Assembly: GCA_902767845.1 (NCBI GenBank)
Contig: CACXIV010000012.1
Span: 20,901 to 84,900, forward strand
Length of the DNA: 64,000 bases
Source of the DNA: an uncultured Ruminococcus sp.
GTDB taxonomy: Bacteria > Bacillota > Clostridia > Oscillospirales > Acutalibacteraceae
Direction of reading: 5' to 3'
Below the pieces are notes generated by a model, which worked only from the letters and a program-made list of their open reading frames with translations, was not told where the DNA came from and ran no database searches. The first letter of the stretch is position 1. Each line of letters opens with the position of its first letter. Shown piece after piece: positions 7,624 to 16,072 of the stretch. The translations under genes and the position numbers were made by a program.

Positions 7624-8151
7624 ATGCCTGATTATGAAGCAAAATGGTATGTTATCCATACCTACTCGGGTTATGAAAACAAGGTCGCGACCGATCTGCT
7701 GACAACAGCGGAGAACCGCAACCTCAAGGATATGATCATCGACGTAAAGGTCCCCACCGAGGTCGTTACAGAGACCGTCGGCGAAAAGACCAAGGAGGTC
7801 GAGCACAAGATCTATCCGGGCTATGTTTTCGTAAAGATGGTCTATACCGACGAGACCTGGTATGTCGTGCGCAATATCCGCGGCTGCACCGGATTTGTCG
7901 GACCCGGATCAAAGCCCGTTCCGCTCACCGACGCCGAGGTTTACAGAATGGGCGTCGAGCAAAAGGTCGTCAAGGTTTCTTACGCCGTCGGAGATTCTGT
8001 CAGGATCATTGACGGTCCGCTTGAGGACTTTGTCGGTGTTGTAGAAGAGCTTGATACCGACAAAAACTATGTCCGCGTAGTTGTTTCTATGTTCGGACGA
8101 GAGACTCCCGTCGAGCTTGAAATAGGCCAGGCGGAAGCATTGGAAGACTGA
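7624..8151 (+). CDS. nusG: Transcription termination/antitermination factor NusG
   Basis: NusG binds RNA polymerase and modulates pausing and termination. The 175 residues are intact: the NGN domain starts KWYVIHTYSGYENKVATDL, contains PGYVFVKMVYTDETWYVVRN and GFVGPGSKPVPL, and ends with a KOW domain (VGDSVRIIDGPLEDFVGVVEEL). AAAGGGAGAG precedes the ATG. Second intact gene of the operon, 42 bp after secE. Confidence 0.97.
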   Translation: MPDYEAKWYVIHTYSGYENKVATDLLTTAENRNLKDMIIDVKVPTEVVTETVGEKTKEVEHKIYPGYVFVKMVYTDETWYVVRNIRGCTGFVGPGSKPVPLTDAEVYRMGVEQKVVKVSYAVGDSVRIIDGPLEDFVGVVEELDTDKNYVRVVVSMFGRETPVELEIGQAEALED

Positions 8152-8154
8152 ATA

Positions 8155-8250
8155 TGATAAATTAGCCGTTTAGGCTTTTTTATTGGGAACCCGGCGTTCC
8201 CTGTGGGAGGGACCCTACACAGTGGCGTCCCGCAATTTACCACGAATTTT
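8155..8250 (+). promoter_or_regulatory. Structured intergenic leader before rplK
   Basis: Two short hairpins are visible: AGCC/GGCT followed by six T (a weak terminator shape at about 8165-8180), and GGGAAC/GTTCCC near 8187-8203. A third possible pairing involves CTGTG and CACAG. Such structures may tune read-through from nusG into the ribosomal protein genes; no known riboswitch is recognised. Confidence 0.4.
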
Positions 8251-8265
8251 GGAGGTGCAAACACA

Positions 8266-8691
8266 ATGGCTCAAAAGGTTGTAGGCTTGATTAAGCTGCA
8301 GATTCCTGCCGGACAGGCTACTCCGGCTCCGCCTGTCGGACCGGCACTCGGTCAGCACGGCGTAAACATTGTTGCGTTCACAAAGGATTTTAATGAGCGT
8401 ACAAAGAACGACAGAGGTCTTATCATCCCCGTTGTAATCACGGTATATGCCGACCGTTCGTTCACATTTATCACAAAGACTCCGCCTGCCGCGGTTCTTC
8501 TCAAGAAGGCTTGCGGTATCAACAGCGGTTCGGGCGTACCTAACAAGACTAAGGTCGCCAAGATCACAAAAGAGCAGCTCAAACAGATTGCCGAGCAGAA
8601 AATGCCCGACCTTAACGCAGGCTCGCTTGACGCAGCGATCAGCATGATCGCCGGTACGGCAAGAAGCATGGGTATTACGGTAGTTGACTAA
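8266..8691 (+). CDS. rplK: 50S ribosomal protein L11
   Basis: L11 forms the GTPase-associated stalk base with 23S rRNA. The 141 residues are complete: [32 protein letters not shown], the [15 protein letters not shown] strand, and the C-terminal [20 protein letters not shown]. The start at 8266 follows GGAGGTG and matches the family N-terminus; the frame is open further upstream but that extension is not conserved. Confidence 0.97.
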   Translation: MAQKVVGLIKLQIPAGQATPAPPVGPALGQHGVNIVAFTKDFNERTKNDRGLIIPVVITVYADRSFTFITKTPPAAVLLKKACGINSGSGVPNKTKVAKITKEQLKQIAEQKMPDLNAGSLDAAISMIAGTARSMGITVVD

Positions 8692-8746
8692 TTAATCCGG
8701 GTGGGAGGAATTATCCGCTTGACCACCTAACAATGGAGGAAAACTG

Positions 8747-9368
8747 ATGAAACACGGTAAGAAATATGTTGACGCTGCTAAGCTCGTTGACAAAACCAAA
8801 TTATATGAGACAAACGAGGCGCTCGACACTGTTATCAAGACAGCTACCGCCAAGTTTGACGAAACCGTTGAGCTTCACGTAAAGCTCGGCGTAGACAGCC
8901 GTCACGCTGACCAGCAGGTCAGAGGCGCGGTCGTACTTCCCAACGGTACAGGTAAAAACGTAAGAGTTCTCGCGATCTGCAAGGGACCCAACGAAGAGCT
9001 TGCCAAGGAAGCCGGCGCGGATTACGTAGGCGCTGAGGACATGACTCAGAAGATCCAGCAGGAAAACTGGATGGACTTCGACGTTCTTGTTACAACACCC
9101 GACTGCATGGGTCTTGTAGGACGTCTCGGTAGGCTCCTCGGTCCCCGCGGTCTTATGCCTAACCCCAAGGCCGGTACGGTAACTCCCGATATCGCCAGAG
9201 CCATCAAAGAGGCTAAGGCAGGTAAGATTGAGTACCGCCTTGACAAAACAAACATCATTCACTGCCCCATCGGCAAGGTAAGCTTTGGTACAGTATATCC
9301 GCTCAGTCGCCGTTACTTCGACAATGGGACCGAGCGTAAGAGTTAACCCGACCAAGTTCGGAGCATAA
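8747..9368 (+). pseudogene. rplA: 50S ribosomal protein L1, internal deletion with frameshift
   Basis: L1 forms the L1 stalk and autoregulates its operon. The first 182 residues (to [13 protein letters not shown]) are normal. The frame then goes wrong and stops at 9346 after a nonsense tail. Another frame, entering at 9294, reads [19 protein letters not shown] and then TKFGA, ending at 9368, which is exactly the normal L1 C-terminus. About 25 codons of the family (the EKL...KGQ helix) are missing, and the frame change fits a deletion of about 74 bp (2 modulo 3). The junction GGTACAG could come from short repeats GGTaCAG/GGTCAG. Either a broken gene or a consensus/assembly error. Confidence 0.9.
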
Positions 9369-9377
9369 TTCAATATG

Positions 9378-9475
9378 TTTTTACCCTGAGAGATCAGGTA
9401 AAAATTCGCAGTTCTAAAGACAGTAGGTGCGAAAGCGTAAGGATAATATCCGCCTGCCGAGGAAAGTGCAATTAC
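9378..9475 (+). promoter_or_regulatory. L10 leader (rplJ autoregulatory element)
   Basis: The stretch from about 9405 holds the L10-leader hallmarks: TAAAGACAGTAGGTG on the 5' side pairing with CGCCTGCCGAGG on the 3' side around a variable hairpin. An upstream hairpin at 9378-9404 pairs TTTTTACC-CTGA with TCAGGTAAAAA around GAGA. In Firmicutes the L10-(L12)4 complex binds this RNA and represses rplJL. Confidence 0.85.
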
Positions 9476-9491
9476 AATTTTTGTATTTGAC

Positions 9492-9527
9492 AACTGTCCG
9501 AGGCATGTCCCCGGACAGTTTTACTTT
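9492..9527 (+). terminator. Attenuator hairpin before rplJ
   Basis: AACTGTCCG (9492-9500) pairs perfectly with CGGACAGTT (9512-9520), followed by a T-rich run (TTACTTTT). It lies between the L10 leader and rplJ, so it probably acts as a transcription attenuator controlled by the leader. Confidence 0.75.
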
Positions 9528-9569
9528 TATGAACTTGCGATATATACAATATTATCGGAGGTGAAATTT

Positions 9570-10154
9570 TTGCCAAGTCAAAGCGTTTTAGAGCAAAAAA
9601 AGGCTATTGTTGCCGAGCTTTCCGAAAGACTTAAAAACTCTATCACAGGTCTTGTTGTCAGCTACGAGGGTATCAATACCGAGGACGACACAAAGCTCAG
9701 AAAAGAGCTTCGTGAGAACGACGTAAAGTACACTGTAGTTAAGAACACACTTCTTTCACGCGCCTGCGATGAGGTCGGTCTTGAGGATATCAAGCCCCTG
9801 CTTGAAGGCACAACGGCACTTGCCACAAGTGACAGCGAGTACGCTGCCGCCGCAAGGATCCTCTGCAAGTACGCAAAGGATCACGACAACTTCAAGGTCA
9901 AGGCAGGTTATCTTGACGGAGCTGTAGTTGATATGGATACTATCATCTCTCTCTCAAAGCTGCCCACCAAAGAGGTTCTTCTCGCAAATGTTCTCGGTGC
10001 GTTCCAGGCTCCTATCTCAGCTTTTGCCCGCGTTATGCAGGCTGTAGTTGACGAGGGTGGCTTTGAGGAATGTCTCGCGAAGAAGGCTGCCGAGGAGGCT
10101 CCCGCTGAGGAGACCGCCGAGGCTCCCGCAGAGGAAGCTCCCGCCGCAGAGTGA
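9570..10154 (+). CDS. rplJ: 50S ribosomal protein L10
   Basis: L10 anchors the L7/L12 dimers on the ribosome stalk and, with them, binds its own leader. The 194 residues start PSQSVLEQKKAIVAEL and contain GLVVSYEGI, YTVVKNTLLSRA and GAFQAPISAFARVMQAV. The end is an acidic Ala/Glu/Pro tail (EEAPAEETAEAPAEE) longer than in many homologues. I chose the TTG at 9570: GGAGGTG ends six bases before it, whereas the in-frame GTG at 9561 is itself part of that ribosome-binding sequence. Confidence 0.95.
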   Translation: MPSQSVLEQKKAIVAELSERLKNSITGLVVSYEGINTEDDTKLRKELRENDVKYTVVKNTLLSRACDEVGLEDIKPLLEGTTALATSDSEYAAAARILCKYAKDHDNFKVKAGYLDGAVVDMDTIISLSKLPTKEVLLANVLGAFQAPISAFARVMQAVVDEGGFEECLAKKAAEEAPAEETAEAPAEEAPAAE

Positions 10155-10205
10155 TCTGCGATCCTAATTAAAAAATAACTACATTTATATTGGAGGTAAA
10201 TTACA

Positions 10206-10569
10206 ATGGCATCAGAGAAAATTACTGCTATTATTGAAGAATTAAAAGGCCTCACAGTTCTTGAGCTTCGCTGTAGAGGATGAGTTTGGCGTATCGGCTG
10301 CCGCTGCCGTAGCTGTTGCGGGTCCCGTAGACGCAGGCGCTGCCGCTGCTGCTGAGCAGACAGAGTTCGACGTTATCCTTAAGAGCGCCGGCCAGAAGAA
10401 GATCAACGTTATCAAGGTCGTTCGTGAGATCACAGGTCTCGGCCTTAAAGAGGCTAAGGCTCTCGTTGACGAGGCTCCCAAGCCCATCAAGGAGCAGGCT
10501 TCCAAGGAAGACGCTGAGGCTATCAAGGAGAAGCTCGAGGCTGCAGGCGCAGAGGTTGAGGTTAAATAA
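10206..10569 (+). pseudogene. rplL: 50S ribosomal protein L7/L12, small deletion with frameshift
   Basis: The stalk protein that recruits translation factors. From the ATG at 10206 (GGAGGTAA upstream) it reads [21 protein letters not shown], the normal N-terminus, then goes out of frame and stops at 10283. The remainder is in another frame: [18 protein letters not shown], and the complete C-terminal domain ([39 protein letters not shown]) to 10569. About five residues (NELVK-like) are missing between LEL and AVEDEF, fitting a 14-bp deletion. L7/L12 is essential in most bacteria, so an error in the sequence or a strain mixture is more likely than a true null gene. Confidence 0.92.
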
Positions 10570-10590
10570 TTTTATCCCGATAATCAAAAA

Positions 10591-10619
10591 GGGCTGTTCG
10601 TTTGAACAGTCCTTTTTTT
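10591..10619 (+). terminator. Intrinsic terminator of the ribosomal operon
   Basis: GGGCTGTTC pairs with GAACAGTCC (one G-U) around a TTT-containing loop, preceded by A5 and followed by seven T. Confidence 0.9.
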
Positions 10620-10634
10620 GCTTTATTTGCGGTA

Positions 10635-11375
10635 TTAATTGATAACAAAGCCTCCGTTTACGCCGAGTATCTGTCCGGTAATAAATTTCGCGCGGTCAGA
10701 GCAGAGGAACACCGCCGCGTCGGCGATGTCCTTCGGCGTTCCGAGGGCGTTCAGCGGAGTTTCTTCTTTAAGATCCGCGATGGTCTGCTCATCAAAGTCC
10801 TTCATCATGTCGGTCATAATAACGCCGGGCGCGACGCAATTCACGCGTATGCCCGAGAGACCCAGCTCCTTTGCCAGAGCCTTTGTCAGTCCGATCACTC
10901 CTGCCTTTGCCGCGCTGTAGTGCGACTCGCATGACGCGCCGACCTGTCCCCACATCGAGCTAATGTTGAGTATGACGCCGCGGTGCGCCGGCAGCATATA
11001 TCTTTTCAGCGCCTCCTGAGTACAGTTGAAAACTCCGCTCAGATCCGCGCCGATCATCTTGTCCCAGTCGTCCTGAGTCAGCTCCGTAAACAGCTTTTGC
11101 TGAGCGATCCCGGCGTTGTTTACAAGGATGTCAACGCCTCCGAGTTCGGCGGCGACAGCGTCGAACATGCTGTTGACCGACTGCCTGTCGGCAACGTCCG
11201 CCTGAACGGCGACGGCTTTGACGCCGTAGGTCTGAGATAAGACTTCAGCGAGGTTTTCCGCCTTTTCGCGGTTTTTGTTGTAATGAACGGCAATGTTACC
11301 GCCTGTTTGGGCAAAGGCAACGCACAATGCCGTGCCTATGCCTCCGCTGCCGCCCGTGATCAATACGTTTTTCAT
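10635..11375 (-). CDS. SDR-family NAD(P)-dependent oxidoreductase (FabG-like)
   Basis: A 246-residue short-chain dehydrogenase with the Rossmann motif TGGSGGIGTAL at the N-terminus, the NNAG motif in DILVNNAGIAQ, a catalytic Ser in NISSMW, YSAAK (the Tyr-x-x-x-Lys pair) and a GxxxxVNGG end. It is close to 3-oxoacyl-ACP reductases, but the isolated location away from fab genes leaves the substrate open. It lies downstream of glnS on the same strand, separated by a palindromic repeat. No clear Shine-Dalgarno is seen before the ATG. Confidence 0.88.
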   Translation of the reverse strand: MKNVLITGGSGGIGTALCVAFAQTGGNIAVHYNKNREKAENLAEVLSQTYGVKAVAVQADVADRQSVNSMFDAVAAELGGVDILVNNAGIAQQKLFTELTQDDWDKMIGADLSGVFNCTQEALKRYMLPAHRGVILNISSMWGQVGASCESHYSAAKAGVIGLTKALAKELGLSGIRVNCVAPGVIMTDMMKDFDEQTIADLKEETPLNALGTPKDIADAAVFLCSDRAKFITGQILGVNGGFVIN

Positions 11376-11398
11376 AATGATGATTTCTATAATGATAT

Positions 11399-11449
11399 TG
11401 TAGGGGCGTGCATTGCACGCCCGCGGGCGACCAATGGTCGCCCCTACAT
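11399..11449. repeat. Double-hairpin palindromic intergenic repeat
   Basis: Outer arms TGTAGGGGCG and CGCCCCTACA (10 bp) enclose two hairpins, each with 9-bp arms: GGGCGTGCA/TGCACGCCC and GGGCGACCA/TGGTCGCCC. Shorter elements with the same GGGGCG core occur at 26318-26339, 26609-26627 and 29115-29133. It resembles widespread REP-like intergenic elements of ruminococci. Confidence 0.8.
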
Positions 11450-11458
11450 TATGACTAA

Positions 11459-13138
11459 TTATTTCTTCTTTTTAAACCCGTCTTTAAGGCTCACACTGCG
11501 GTTGAACACAAGATGTCCCGGCTTGCTGTCCTTGTTGTCTACGCAGAAATAGCCGAGGCGCATGAACTGGAAGCTCTTGGGAGCCGTTGCGTTTTCGAGG
11601 CTTCTCTCAGCCTTGCAGTTTGTGAGCACCTCAAGCGAGTTGGGATTGAGGTGATCGAGGAAGCTGCCCTCGCCCGAATCGGGATCGGGCACGGTAAAGA
11701 GGTTGTCGTAAAGCCTTACCTCGGCGTCGGCGCAGTTGTTGGCGTCTACCCAGTGGATCGTGCCGCGAACCTTTCTGCCGTCGGGGGTATTGCCGCCGCG
11801 GGTCTCGGGATCGTACTCGGCGTAAACCTCAATCACCTTGCCGTTTTCATCCTTTTTGCAGCCGGTGCATTTAACGATGTAGGTCGATTTCAGCCTTACC
11901 TCGTTGCCGGGGTAGAGGCGCTGATACTTTTTGATCGGCTCCTCCATAAAGTCCTCGGCTTCTATCCAGCACTCGCGCGAGAAGGTGACTGTCCTTGTGC
12001 CGTCCTCGGGGCGGTTGGGGTTGTTCTCGACCTCAAATTCCTCGGTCTTGCCCTCGGGATAGTTGGTGATGACGAGCTTTACGGGGTGGATCACGCACAT
12101 GGTGCGCTCCGCGCTCTCGTTAAGGTCGTCGCGCAGGCAGTGCTCCAAAAAGCTGTACTCGACGATAGAGTTTACCTTTGAAACGCCGATCTGGTCGATG
12201 AACGAGCGGATCGCCTTGGGGGTGTAGCCGCGTCTGCGGAGTCCGCAGAGGGTCGGCATTCTCGGGTCGTCCCAGCCGTTGACGTGGTTTTCCTCAACAA
12301 GCGCTCTCAGCTTGCGCTTGGACATTACGGTGTTGTTGATGCCGAGTCTGGCAAACTCGATCTGTCTGGGCTTGCAGGGAGCCGAGATGTTGTCTATCAC
12401 CCAGTCGTAGAGCGGACGGTGCGATTCAAACTCGATCGTGCAAAGGCTGTGGGTTATGCCCTCGATCGCGTCCTCAATCGGGTGCGCGAAGTCGTACATC
12501 GGGTAGATGCACCACTTGTTGCCGGTGCGGTGATGGTGAAGCCTGTTTATGCGGTAAATAACGGGGTCGCGCATGTTGAAGTTGCCCGAGCCCAGGTCGA
12601 TCCTGGCGCGGAGCGTCATGCTGCCGTCCTCAAATTCGCCGTTCCTCATGCGCTCGAACAGGTCAAGGTTCTCCTCGACCGGTCTGTCGCGGTAGGGGCT
12701 TTTGGCAGGTGTCTGAGTATCGCCGCGGTACTCGCGCATCTGATCGGCGTTCAGCTCGCAGACATACGCCAGTCCCTTTTTAATAAGCTCAACGGCGTAG
12801 CCGTACATCTCCTCAAAGTAATCCGAGGCGTAGTAAAAGCGGTCGTCCCAGTCAAAGCCGAGCCATTTTATGTCCTCCTTGATGGCGTCGACGTATTCGA
12901 CATCCTCCTTTGTGGGGTTGGTGTCGTCCATTCTCAGGTTGCACAATCCGCCGTATTTTTCCGCGGTGCCGAAGTCGACGCAGATCGCCTTTGCATGGCC
13001 GATATGAAGATATCCGTTAGGCTCGGGCGGAAAACGGGTGTGTACCCTTTTTCCCTCGTATCTGCCGCCCTCGGCGATATCCTCGTCAATAAAATCGTGA
13101 ATGAAGTTACCTGTCATAACCTCGTTTGTATCTGACAT
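11459..13138 (-). CDS. glnS: Glutaminyl-tRNA synthetase
   Basis: Charges tRNA-Gln directly. The 559 residues show [17 protein letters not shown] (HIGH motif, residues 36-52), [37 protein letters not shown], the KMSKS-type [18 protein letters not shown] and a C-terminal anticodon-binding beta-barrel pair ([10 protein letters not shown]). GGAGGA precedes the ATG and lies at the end of gltX, three bases away, so the two are cotranscribed. Many Firmicutes lack GlnRS and use GatCAB instead; its presence beside GluRS suggests acquisition at some point in this lineage. Confidence 0.97.
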   Translation of the reverse strand: MSDTNEVMTGNFIHDFIDEDIAEGGRYEGKRVHTRFPPEPNGYLHIGHAKAICVDFGTAEKYGGLCNLRMDDTNPTKEDVEYVDAIKEDIKWLGFDWDDRFYYASDYFEEMYGYAVELIKKGLAYVCELNADQMREYRGDTQTPAKSPYRDRPVEENLDLFERMRNGEFEDGSMTLRARIDLGSGNFNMRDPVIYRINRLHHHRTGNKWCIYPMYDFAHPIEDAIEGITHSLCTIEFESHRPLYDWVIDNISAPCKPRQIEFARLGINNTVMSKRKLRALVEENHVNGWDDPRMPTLCGLRRRGYTPKAIRSFIDQIGVSKVNSIVEYSFLEHCLRDDLNESAERTMCVIHPVKLVITNYPEGKTEEFEVENNPNRPEDGTRTVTFSRECWIEAEDFMEEPIKKYQRLYPGNEVRLKSTYIVKCTGCKKDENGKVIEVYAEYDPETRGGNTPDGRKVRGTIHWVDANNCADAEVRLYDNLFTVPDPDSGEGSFLDHLNPNSLEVLTNCKAERSLENATAPKSFQFMRLGYFCVDNKDSKPGHLVFNRSVSLKDGFKKKK

Positions 13139-13141
13139 ATA

Positions 13142-14602
13142 TTATTCCTCCGATAATTTCGATAATCCGATTTCCAGTCTTCTCATGGTTTCTTCTCTGC
13201 CCAGGATGTCAAGGATCTCGATCGCTCCTCCGGGAGTTACGGTCTTGCCGGCGGCGGCGATCCTTACCGGCCACATCACGGTGCCGTTTTTGAGCTCCTT
13301 CTCCTTAGCCATGTTTATCAGGCAGTCGTGGACGGCATCGGCTGTCCACTCGGGCAGAGCCTTTAATCTCTCGTAGGCTTCCCTCAATACAACGGGAGCG
13401 TTCTCGAGATTCGTCTTGCTCTTTTTATTTACGAACAGCTCCTTGCCGTACTCGGGAAGCTCTTTGAAAAAGTCGAGCATTTCGGGTATCTGGGTGAGCT
13501 GAGTGACGCGCTTTTGCAGGATGTCCGCGAATTTTTCATAGGGCATATCGGCGTCGCCGAATACCTCTTTATAATACGGCGCGGCGACCGCTGTAAATTC
13601 TTCGGCGCTCATAGCCTTGATGTACTCGCCGTTGAACCAGCTCAGCTTGTCGTAGTCAAAAACGGCGGGGGACTTGCTGATGCCGGCGATATCGAACGCC
13701 TTTTCAAGCTCGGACAGCGTAAAGATCTCCTGATTGTCTTTGGGGCACCAGCCGAGCAGCGCGATGTAGTTGATTATAGCCTGCGGCAGATAGCCGTCGT
13801 CGATAAGGTCGTAAAAGCCCGTGGCTCCGTGGCGCTTAGAGAGCTTAGACACGTTTCCGTCCTCGTCCTTGCCCATGATCAGCGGCAGGTGGATGTAGGT
13901 CGGAATCTCCCATCCGAACGCCTCGTAAAGCAGGTTGTACTTCGGCGTTGAGCTAAGATATTCCGAGCCTCTGACGACATGGGTGATGCCCATGGTGTGG
14001 TCGTCAATGACGTTCGCGAAGTTGTAGGTGGGGTAGCCGTCGGTCTTTATCAAAATCTGATCCTGAAGCTCCGAGTTCTCGACGGTGATCTCGCCGAACA
14101 CCGCGTCAACAAAGGTCGTGCTGCCCTCGACCGGCATTTTTTGGCGGATTACATAGGGCACGCCCTCGGCCAAAAGCCTGTCGATCTCCTCCTGGGGAAG
14201 GTCGCGGCAGTGGCGGTCGTAGCCTCCTCCGACGGTCTCGCTCTGTATTTTTTCGAGTCTCTCCTTTGAGCAGAAGCAGCGGTAAGCCTTGCCTTCCTTT
14301 ATCAATTGCTCGGCGTAGGGGAGGTACATATCCTTGCGCTCGCTCTGGACATAGGGACCGTAGTCGCCGCCGATGTCGGGACCCTCGTCGTGCTTTAGTC
14401 CCGCAAGCTCGAGCGTGTTGTAGATAAAGTCTACCGCGCCCTCGACAAGGCGCTCGCGGTCGGTGTCCTCGATGCGCAAAATGAACCTTCCGCCCTGCGA
14501 CTTAGCCACAAGGTACTCATAAAGCGCCGTGCGAAGGTTGCCGACGTGCATAAAGCCGGTGGGACTCGGCGCGTATCGTGTTCTGACGGTTTTCTCTGCC
14601 AT
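13142..14602 (-). CDS. gltX: Glutamyl-tRNA synthetase
   Basis: Charges tRNA-Glu. The 486 residues start MAEKTVRTRYAPSPTGFMH, with HVGN as the HIGH motif, then FILRIEDTDRER, a Cys-rich CFCSKE segment, DGYPTYNFANVIDDH, and the KMSKS-type KLSKRHG. The C-terminal helical anticodon domain is present. The start at 14602 is preferred to an upstream in-frame codon at 14668, because AAGGGTG precedes it and the conserved N-terminus begins here; the longer frame also runs over the promoter. First gene of gltX-glnS. Confidence 0.97.
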   Translation of the reverse strand: MAEKTVRTRYAPSPTGFMHVGNLRTALYEYLVAKSQGGRFILRIEDTDRERLVEGAVDFIYNTLELAGLKHDEGPDIGGDYGPYVQSERKDMYLPYAEQLIKEGKAYRCFCSKERLEKIQSETVGGGYDRHCRDLPQEEIDRLLAEGVPYVIRQKMPVEGSTTFVDAVFGEITVENSELQDQILIKTDGYPTYNFANVIDDHTMGITHVVRGSEYLSSTPKYNLLYEAFGWEIPTYIHLPLIMGKDEDGNVSKLSKRHGATGFYDLIDDGYLPQAIINYIALLGWCPKDNQEIFTLSELEKAFDIAGISKSPAVFDYDKLSWFNGEYIKAMSAEEFTAVAAPYYKEVFGDADMPYEKFADILQKRVTQLTQIPEMLDFFKELPEYGKELFVNKKSKTNLENAPVVLREAYERLKALPEWTADAVHDCLINMAKEKELKNGTVMWPVRIAAAGKTVTPGGAIEILDILGREETMRRLEIGLSKLSEE

Positions 14603-14639
14603 AAAATCACCCTTTTTAAAATAAATACTATACCATATC

Positions 14640-14668
14640 AGTATAGCACGTTTGTCGGGATTTTTCAA
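14640..14668 (-). promoter_or_regulatory. Sigma-A promoter for gltX-glnS
   Basis: Minus strand -35 TTGAAA, 17-bp spacer, -10 TATACT, about 38 bp before the gltX start. Confidence 0.75.
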
Positions 14669-14884
14669 TGTTTTTGTTCGCCGGGGTCGGTCAAGACCAA
14701 GCCTTACGGAAACGCATGAATATACACTATAGCTTTTTTGTTGCGTTTTTGGACGGCGGTTTCAGCACAATGGAATATAAACGGGGTGTGATCTCACAAA
14801 AAAATATGAAGAAATGGTTGCTGATGTAAACGCCGATATGGAGGATCTAAGGAATAATTATCGGTAACGCGGCCTACAAAAAAA
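14669..14884. other. Gene-free stretch upstream of gltX
   Basis: No convincing gene. Rightward fragments near 14770-14866 read EEMVADVNADMEDLRNNY after a frame change from MEYKRGVISQ, which could be the decayed end of a small gene. No homologue is recognised. Confidence 0.4.
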
Positions 14885-14908
14885 CACGGACGGCATTTGC
14901 CGTCCGTG
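14885..14908. terminator. Terminator hairpin after fba
   Basis: CACGGACGGCA pairs with TGCCGTCCGTG (11 bp) around TT. On the minus strand it is followed by a run of T, ending fba; on the plus strand AAGTTTTTT also follows. Confidence 0.85.
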
Positions 14909-14971
14909 AAGTTTTTTGCGGGTTTATCCTTAGCTTGCGCTCAGGATGAGAGCGCTTTTTTCCGCCGCTAC

Positions 14972-15838
14972 TTAAGCCTTGCCTACCGAGCCGAAGAGTT
15001 CCATCTTCTCCTTAACAGTCGCCTTGATCGCCTCAAAGCCGGGAGCGAGGAGCTTTCTGGGGTCGAAGCCCTTGCCCTGCAGATCCTTGCCTGCCTCGAT
15101 GTACTCTCTTGTAGCCGCCGCGAAAGCGAGCTGGCACTCTGTGTTTACGTTGATCTTTGAAACGCCGAGGGTGATAGCCTTCTTGATCATATCAGCGGGG
15201 ATACCTGTGCCGCCGTGGAGAACGAGGGGCATCTCGCCTGTGAGCTGCTGGATAGCGTCGAGTGTCTCAAAGCTGAGTCCTGCCCAGTTGTCGGGATATT
15301 TGCCGTGGATGTTGCCGATACCTGCCGCGAGCATAGTTACGCCGAGATCAGCTACCATCTTGCACTCCTGGGGATCCGCGCACTCGCCGGCGCCGATAAC
15401 GCCGTCTTCCTCGCCGCCGATCGATCCTACCTCAGCCTCGATCGAAAGACCGAGCTCGTTACAGGTAGCCACGAGTTCCTTTGTCTTGGCGACGTTTTCC
15501 TCGATCGGATAATGCGAGCCGTCAAACATGATCGAGCTGAAGCCTGCCTCGATGCAAGCCTTAGCGCCTTCGTATGAGCCGTGATCAAGGTGAAGCGCGA
15601 CGGGAACGGTGATTTTGAGCTCCTCAAGCATTCCGTTTACCATGCCGACTACGGTCTTGTAGCCGCACATATATTTGCCTGCGCCCTCGGAAACGCCGAG
15701 GATAACGGGAGAGTTGAGCTCCTGTGCCGTGAGAAGGATGGCTTTTGTCCACTCAAGGTTGTTGATGTTGAACTGACCTACCGCGTAGTGGCCTGCCTTT
15801 GCTTTTGTAAGCATTTCTTTTGCGTTTACTAATGGCAT
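14972..15838 (-). CDS. fba: Fructose-1,6-bisphosphate aldolase, class II
   Basis: Zinc-dependent glycolytic and gluconeogenic aldolase. The 288 residues contain the zinc ligand motif HLDHGSYEGA, EAEVGSIGGEEDGV, a second histidine in GNIHGKYPD, LVLHGGTGIP and KINVNTECQLA, all typical of the class II FbaA group. The start at 15838 is favoured over an ATG two codons earlier: AAGGA sits eight bases before it but only two bases before the alternative. Single-gene unit with terminator at 14885; strong preferred codons suggest high expression. Confidence 0.96.
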   Translation of the reverse strand: MPLVNAKEMLTKAKAGHYAVGQFNINNLEWTKAILLTAQELNSPVILGVSEGAGKYMCGYKTVVGMVNGMLEELKITVPVALHLDHGSYEGAKACIEAGFSSIMFDGSHYPIEENVAKTKELVATCNELGLSIEAEVGSIGGEEDGVIGAGECADPQECKMVADLGVTMLAAGIGNIHGKYPDNWAGLSFETLDAIQQLTGEMPLVLHGGTGIPADMIKKAITLGVSKINVNTECQLAFAAATREYIEAGKDLQGKGFDPRKLLAPGFEAIKATVKEKMELFGSVGKA

Positions 15839-15900
15839 ATTCATCTTCCTTTTTTACAGAATTTCGGAGAGGAAACGTCTTTCCGCACCGAGTTACAATA

Positions 15901-15921
15901 ATTATATCACACAATTTGTGA
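15901..15921 (-). promoter_or_regulatory. fba -10 element with adjacent inverted repeat
   Basis: TATAAT on the minus strand is immediately preceded by the inverted repeat TCACA-CAATT-TGTGA. The -35 region is weak (TTTATA at 17 bp). An activator or repressor site inside the promoter is plausible; the orientation of the arms is the reverse of a CRP site. Confidence 0.45.
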
Positions 15922-16012
15922 AATATAAAGCACTTCTCAAAAAAAATCGGCGAAATTTTGACGTTTTGACATATTTTTTCGGAAAATTTCAGATTCCTGT
16001 CACATTGATCGG

Positions 16013-16041
16013 TTGCTTTTGTTATTTTTAAATTGTATAAT
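16013..16041 (+). promoter_or_regulatory. Sigma-A promoter for htrA
   Basis: -35 TTGCTT, 17-bp spacer, -10 TATAAT, about 32 bp before the start codon. Confidence 0.7.
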
Positions 16042-16072
16042 ATATTAGAAAATTTTTGATAAGGTGATCTCT

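Noticed and set aside
10261-10569. A functional shorter L7/L12 starting at TTG 10261
   Set aside because: It would lack the N-terminal dimerisation domain that is present intact in the other frame just upstream, so a frameshifted gene explains the sequence better.
14764-14866. Small gene upstream of gltX
   Set aside because: Two short overlapping frames without a ribosome-binding site or homologue; at best a decayed fragment, noted under the gene-free stretch.
15901-15921. Rex or CRP site upstream of fba
   Set aside because: The arms are TCACA...TGTGA with a 5-bp centre, the reverse of CRP/Rex arm orientation and spacing, so no regulator is named.
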